A DNA stretch of 64,000 bases. It comes from Xiphophorus maculatus (taxonomy: Eukaryota; Chordata; Actinopteri; Cyprinodontiformes; Poeciliidae). A program made the translations under genes and the position numbers. This document shows positions 55,967 through 64,000 of the stretch, in pieces; position 1 is the stretch's first letter; each line of letters begins with the position of its first letter. The DNA is taken from NCBI RefSeq assembly GCF_002775205.1, contig NC_036458.1:186001-250000 (forward strand), written 5' to 3'. A model generated the notes under the pieces. It saw only the letters and a program-made list of their open reading frames with translations. It had not been told where the DNA came from and searched no databases.

Positions 55967-58660
55967 ACTTAGACTTAGACTGACTTTATTGTCATTTTGC
56001 ATGCACAGGGTGAATACAGAAGGAAATTTTGTTGCATACAGCTCAGGACAGTGTTTTGAGGTTCCAATGTTGTGAGGTTACTCCAGAATAAAATAAAATA
56101 CGAAAATAAAGTACGAAAATATGAATATAAATATGAATATAAAATATAAAGTGCAGGACTGACAGTAAAATAGAAGTTATTTAGCTCTGTACATGTGCAA
56201 GGTATGAAGTGGAGACCAGTTTTTTGAGTGCAGTCCAGTTAAGAGTTCAGCAGTCTGATGGCAAGTGGGAAAAAGCTGTTTCTGAACCTGGTGGACCTGC
56301 ACCGGATGCTGCGGAACCTCTTTCCAGAGGGCAGCAGGGAGAACAGTCCATGGTGGGGGTGTGAGGGGTCACTGACGATGTTTCGGCCTCGGGACACGCA
56401 GCGCTGGGATGAAATGTCCTGAATGGAGGGAAGGGGGGCCCCGATGATCCTCTCTGCTGTCCGCACCACTCTCCTCACGTTCTTCCAGTAGGAGGCGCTG
56501 CAGCCTCCACCACACAGAGAGGCAGCTGGTCAGAATGCTCTCTATGGTGCTTCTGTAGAACGTCTTGAGGATGGGCGGGGGCAGGTGTGCTCTTCTCATC
56601 CTCCGCAGGAAATACAAGCGTTTCTGTGCCCTCTTGACCAGAGACGTGGTGTTCACAGTCCAGGTGAGGTCGTTTGTGATGTGCACCCCCAGGAATTTGG
56701 TGCTGCTGACCACCTCCACAGCCGAGCTGTTGATGAGCAGTGGAGCGTGGCTGGGCCGGTTCTTCCTGAAGTCGACGATCATCTCCTTCGTCTTGTCAAC
56801 GTTCAGGATCAGGCTGTTGTCTCTGCACCAGTCCACCAGCTGCTCCACCTCCTCTCTGTAGTCCAGGTCGTTGTCGTCTCTGATGAGGCCCACCACCGTT
56901 GTGTCGTCCGCGAACTTCACGATGTGGTTGGTGGCGAACCTGGGGACGCAGTCGTGTGTCATCAGAGTGAACAGCAGAGGGCTCAGGACGCAGCCCTGAG
57001 GGGAGCCTGTGCTGAGGGTGATGACATCGGAGGTGTGTTGTCCGATCCGGACTGACTGAGGTCTGTCGGTGAGGAAGTCTAGCAGCCAGTTGCGCAGGGG
57101 GGTGCTGAAGCCCAGGTGTCCCAGTTTTCCTGCCAGATGCTGTGGGATGATTGTGTTGAACGCTGAGCTGAAGTCCAGGAACAACATCTGCACATGAGTG
57201 TTCTTCTCCTCCAGGTGAGCCAGGCTCAGGTGTAGGGCGGAGGAGATAGAGTCCTCAGTGGAGCGGTTTCGGCGGTAGGCAAACTGGAACGGGTCGAATG
57301 TGGGGGGGAGTCTGGAGACGATGTGTTCTTTTACCAGCCTTTCAAAGCACTTCATCATGATGGGAGTCAGTGCCACAGGCCGGTAATCGTTGAAAGTTAT
57401 TGAGTCCATTGAGAAAGTCAGCATCAACTTCGCCCACTAGGGGGGAGGATGGATTGTAATCTGTGATCGCCTTTATGCCTTGCCACATACTCCTGGTGTT
57501 GCTGGTGTCGTGGAAGAACTCCTGTATTTTCCGACTGTGGGTTCGCTTTGCTAACCTGATAGCACGGTTCAAGTTGGCTCTCGCTGTCCTCAGTGCCTCC
57601 TTGTCGCCAGACTTGAAGGCTGAGTTCCGTGCTTTTAGCATTTCCCGTACCTCCTTAGTCATCCAGGGTTGTTGGTTGGCCCGGGTGATAATGTTCGTAG
57701 TGATGCTGACGTCCTCTGTGCACTTGTTGATGTAGGCTGTACATAGTCATGGCGTACTCATCGATGTTGATCTGGTCGTTGTAAGTGGCTGCTGCCTTGA
57801 ACATCTCCCAGTCAGAGCACTCAAAACAGTCCTGAAGTGCCTCCATGGCCCCCTCAGTCCACACTCTCACCTGCCTCACTGTAGGTTTTGTTCTGATCAG
57901 CAGGGGCTTGTATGCAGGAATTAGCATAACAGATAGGTGGTCTGAAGAGCCAAGGTGGGGGCGGGGGGCTGCTCTGAATGCTTCTTTGATGTTGGTGTAG
58001 GCCAAGTCTAGAGTATTTCCTCCCCTGGTTGGAAAATCCACATACTGGTTGAAGTGAGGGAGAACAGTCTTCATGTTGGCCTGGTTAAAATCCCCAGCAA
58101 TAATGAAAATGCCCTCTGTGTGTGAGGATTGCAACTCACTGATGGTCCGGTAGAGAACACTCATAGCCTCTTTAGTGTTAGCACTGGGGGGCACATACAC
58201 AGCAGTGATGCTAACCACAGTAAACTCCCTGGGCAGGTAGAATGGTCTGCAGTTAACAGTCAGAAGCTCGATGTCCGGGGAGCAGTAACTGGCGACAGTC
58301 ATGGCATTTTTACACCAGTTGTTGTTGATGTAAATACACAGCCCCCCCCCCTCGGGTTTTACCGCTGAGAGCGCTGCTCCTGTCTGCGCGGAATGCTGGG
58401 CCGCTGGGTCTTGCCTCCGTAGCACTCCGAGATCACGTAAACACTCCAGAGTAGTCGTATTTATGAGTCCAAAATCACTTGATGATCGTAATTCCAGCAG
58501 ACGCTGGCAATCATATGCTAACTTACTGAGTGGATGCAAAGTTTGTAGCGTTTTAGGCGGCGTATTTTGCTCAAATACTCGCAAGTTGTCGAGAGCCCAT
58601 GCAACCGCAGCCATTTTGGGCGCCGCCATCTTTCTGATTCTTTCTGATTTTCTCTTCACG
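55967..58660 (-). mobile_element. L2-type LINE with internal deletions
   Basis: The minus-strand element ends with a short CTTAGACTTAGACTG-type tail repeat (plus-strand left end). It encodes endonuclease remnants (57655-58659: FIIAGDFNQANMKTVLP and the SDH box LGSSDHLSVML), a linker (57342-57662), and RT (56369-57427: [35 protein letters not shown], catalytic [10 protein letters not shown], and CLSVWW). A 3' C-terminal block (56239-56478) ends RNSFFPLAIRLLNS. Joins before GGGLCIYINNNW and before [11 protein letters not shown] skip sequence expected in a full element. The blocks lie in different frames. Confidence 0.88.
56369..57427 (-). pseudogene. LINE reverse transcriptase domain
   Basis: 352 codons open through the seven RT motifs: DFSSAFNTI (first catalytic Asp), [12 protein letters not shown] and FADD (catalytic pair). 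The fingers are truncated upstream by an internal deletion, and the 3' end changes frame near 56480. Confidence 0.85.
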
Positions 58661-58857
58661 CCTTGGTTCTGTACCGGTACTCGGCTGTTCTTTATAGTCG
58701 GTTGCTAAACCGACCCGGTCTGAATCATCTTCAGATGTTTTCACACAGCAGAAGAAAAAAACGTAACCAGAACAAGAGAGGGAATCAGTCCGTCAGGAGG
58801 TTAAATGATCAATTAACAACTGGTGACTCAGCAGGCGGCCATGTTTCTTCATGCTCT

Positions 58858-58859
<2 letters not shown>

Positions 58860-58942
<83 letters not shown>

Positions 58943-58958
58943 CGTGTGTGTGTGTGTG
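58860..58958. repeat. (GT)n microsatellite
   Basis: About 99 bp of GT repeats with occasional GC units and one TTT interruption. Confidence 0.97.
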
Positions 58959-59725
58959 TAATGAGCAGGATTTACAACCCTCTCAGTGAATGACGTTGTG
59001 GTTCTGCAGCACCAAAATGCTGCGTCACTCTGACTGACACTCAGAAGCTAAAATTAACGTTTGTTTTTCTTTTGGAAGATGAACTTCTGACTGAGTCTTT
59101 AACCTCCAGCAGGTTTTCATTTAGGTTGGTTCTGAATTTGGCTCATTTATTTTTCCTTTACTTCTAACATCTTCCCTCCCTGCAGCATGAAGCTGCCACC
59201 ACCATGTTCTGGGTTCCTGACCCGGTGGTCAGCCAGCGCCCCCTCATGGTTCTGAGTTCAAATGTTTTTAAGTTGAGAGAAAGTTTGAAAATGTCACTTG
59301 ATAATTATCGGAAGATTAATACCTGAAAACCAACTCTACAGTCTTAATGAAGGCAAACATTTAAAGAACTAAAATAAAGGTTGTATTTCTCTGGGAGAAA
59401 CTCTGGAGGTTCTGCTGAGGCCATGCAGTGTTTTCTAGAATGAATCCCTCTGCTGCGTTCAGCTGGTCTGAGATCAGGCTGATGAAGTCGGTCACATTTA
59501 GACTTGCCTACGTTGACCCTCCTTCTGATGTGTAAATAAAACACTGAGAGGCCGGTGTGTTTAACCTGTCAATAAATCACCAACATGTAGTCTGGAGCTC
59601 AGGGGAAGTACGACTGCAGACAGGAAGTGGCTGAGGCGTGTGCTGGGAGGAGGGACAGGTGAGGGCGTGTTGTTGGCCAGGTGTTCTTAAAGCTACAGCA
59701 GAGCAGCAGACGCTAACTTCCAGAG

Positions 59726-64000
<4,275 letters not shown>

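Noticed and set aside
56585..57055. 156-codon plus-strand open frame over the LINE
   Set aside because: It is the antisense of the reverse transcriptase domain.

Overview
The window is vertebrate nuclear DNA, almost certainly from a ray-finned (teleost) fish. Genes are split by GT-AG introns. Two coding sequences can be assembled exon by exon and match LIN7B and KAT8. The intervening DNA is packed with typical fish repeats: Tc1/mariner, Tol2-like and other hAT elements, Gypsy LTR elements, L2 and L1-type LINEs, and a tRNA-derived SINE. There is no bacterial-style operon, CRISPR array or rRNA. One 100-N assembly gap lies at 36383-36482, so the two halves may not be truly adjacent.

Left part (1-26 kb): lin7b runs on the + strand, with five coding exons between 4327 and 23749; the short first exon is presumably upstream of the window. 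Its introns carry an L2-type LINE fragment, a Tc1 transposase relic, a 1.69-kb solo LTR inserted into an older SINE/RTE tail, a decayed Gypsy fragment, a decayed SWIM zinc-finger gene (12524-14184) nested on the same strand, and a tandem segmental duplication. One duplicate holds a hAT-type MITE and the other holds a hAT transposon plus a SINE.

Middle (26-46 kb): a SAMD3-like terminal exon on the minus strand is followed by a Gypsy element in two opposite-strand pieces. Integrase and LTR are on +; gag, protease, RT and RNase H are on -. The simplest explanation is an inversion of about 27486-32411 with one breakpoint inside pol. The LTR contains a Tol2-like element related to one near the window start. 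The inverted segment also holds a CpG-rich promoter-like region with an NRF1-type site and splice donors. After the gap come degenerate telomere-like DNA, a 5.7-kb array of a 13-bp satellite containing CCCTAA, and dispersed modules around the array.

Right part (46-64 kb): a diverged direct duplication, an internally deleted L1-type LINE with an 11-bp target duplication just upstream of kat8, the complete 11-exon kat8 gene (50232-53958, 491 codons plus stop, MYST histone H4K16 acetyltransferase), an L2 LINE with internal deletions, and the 5' part of a secreted trypsin-like serine protease gene (59726 onward). KAT8 next to PRSS-type proteases recalls the mammalian KAT8-PRSS8-PRSS36 neighbourhood.

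Most unusual across the window: at least 22 sites (some compound) hold perfect inverted repeats with 9-20-bp arms and loops mostly under 12 nt. At least one is an inverted-copy insertion that breaks a formerly coding exon, which is the footprint expected of template-switching replication errors. All homology statements are from reading; no database search was run.
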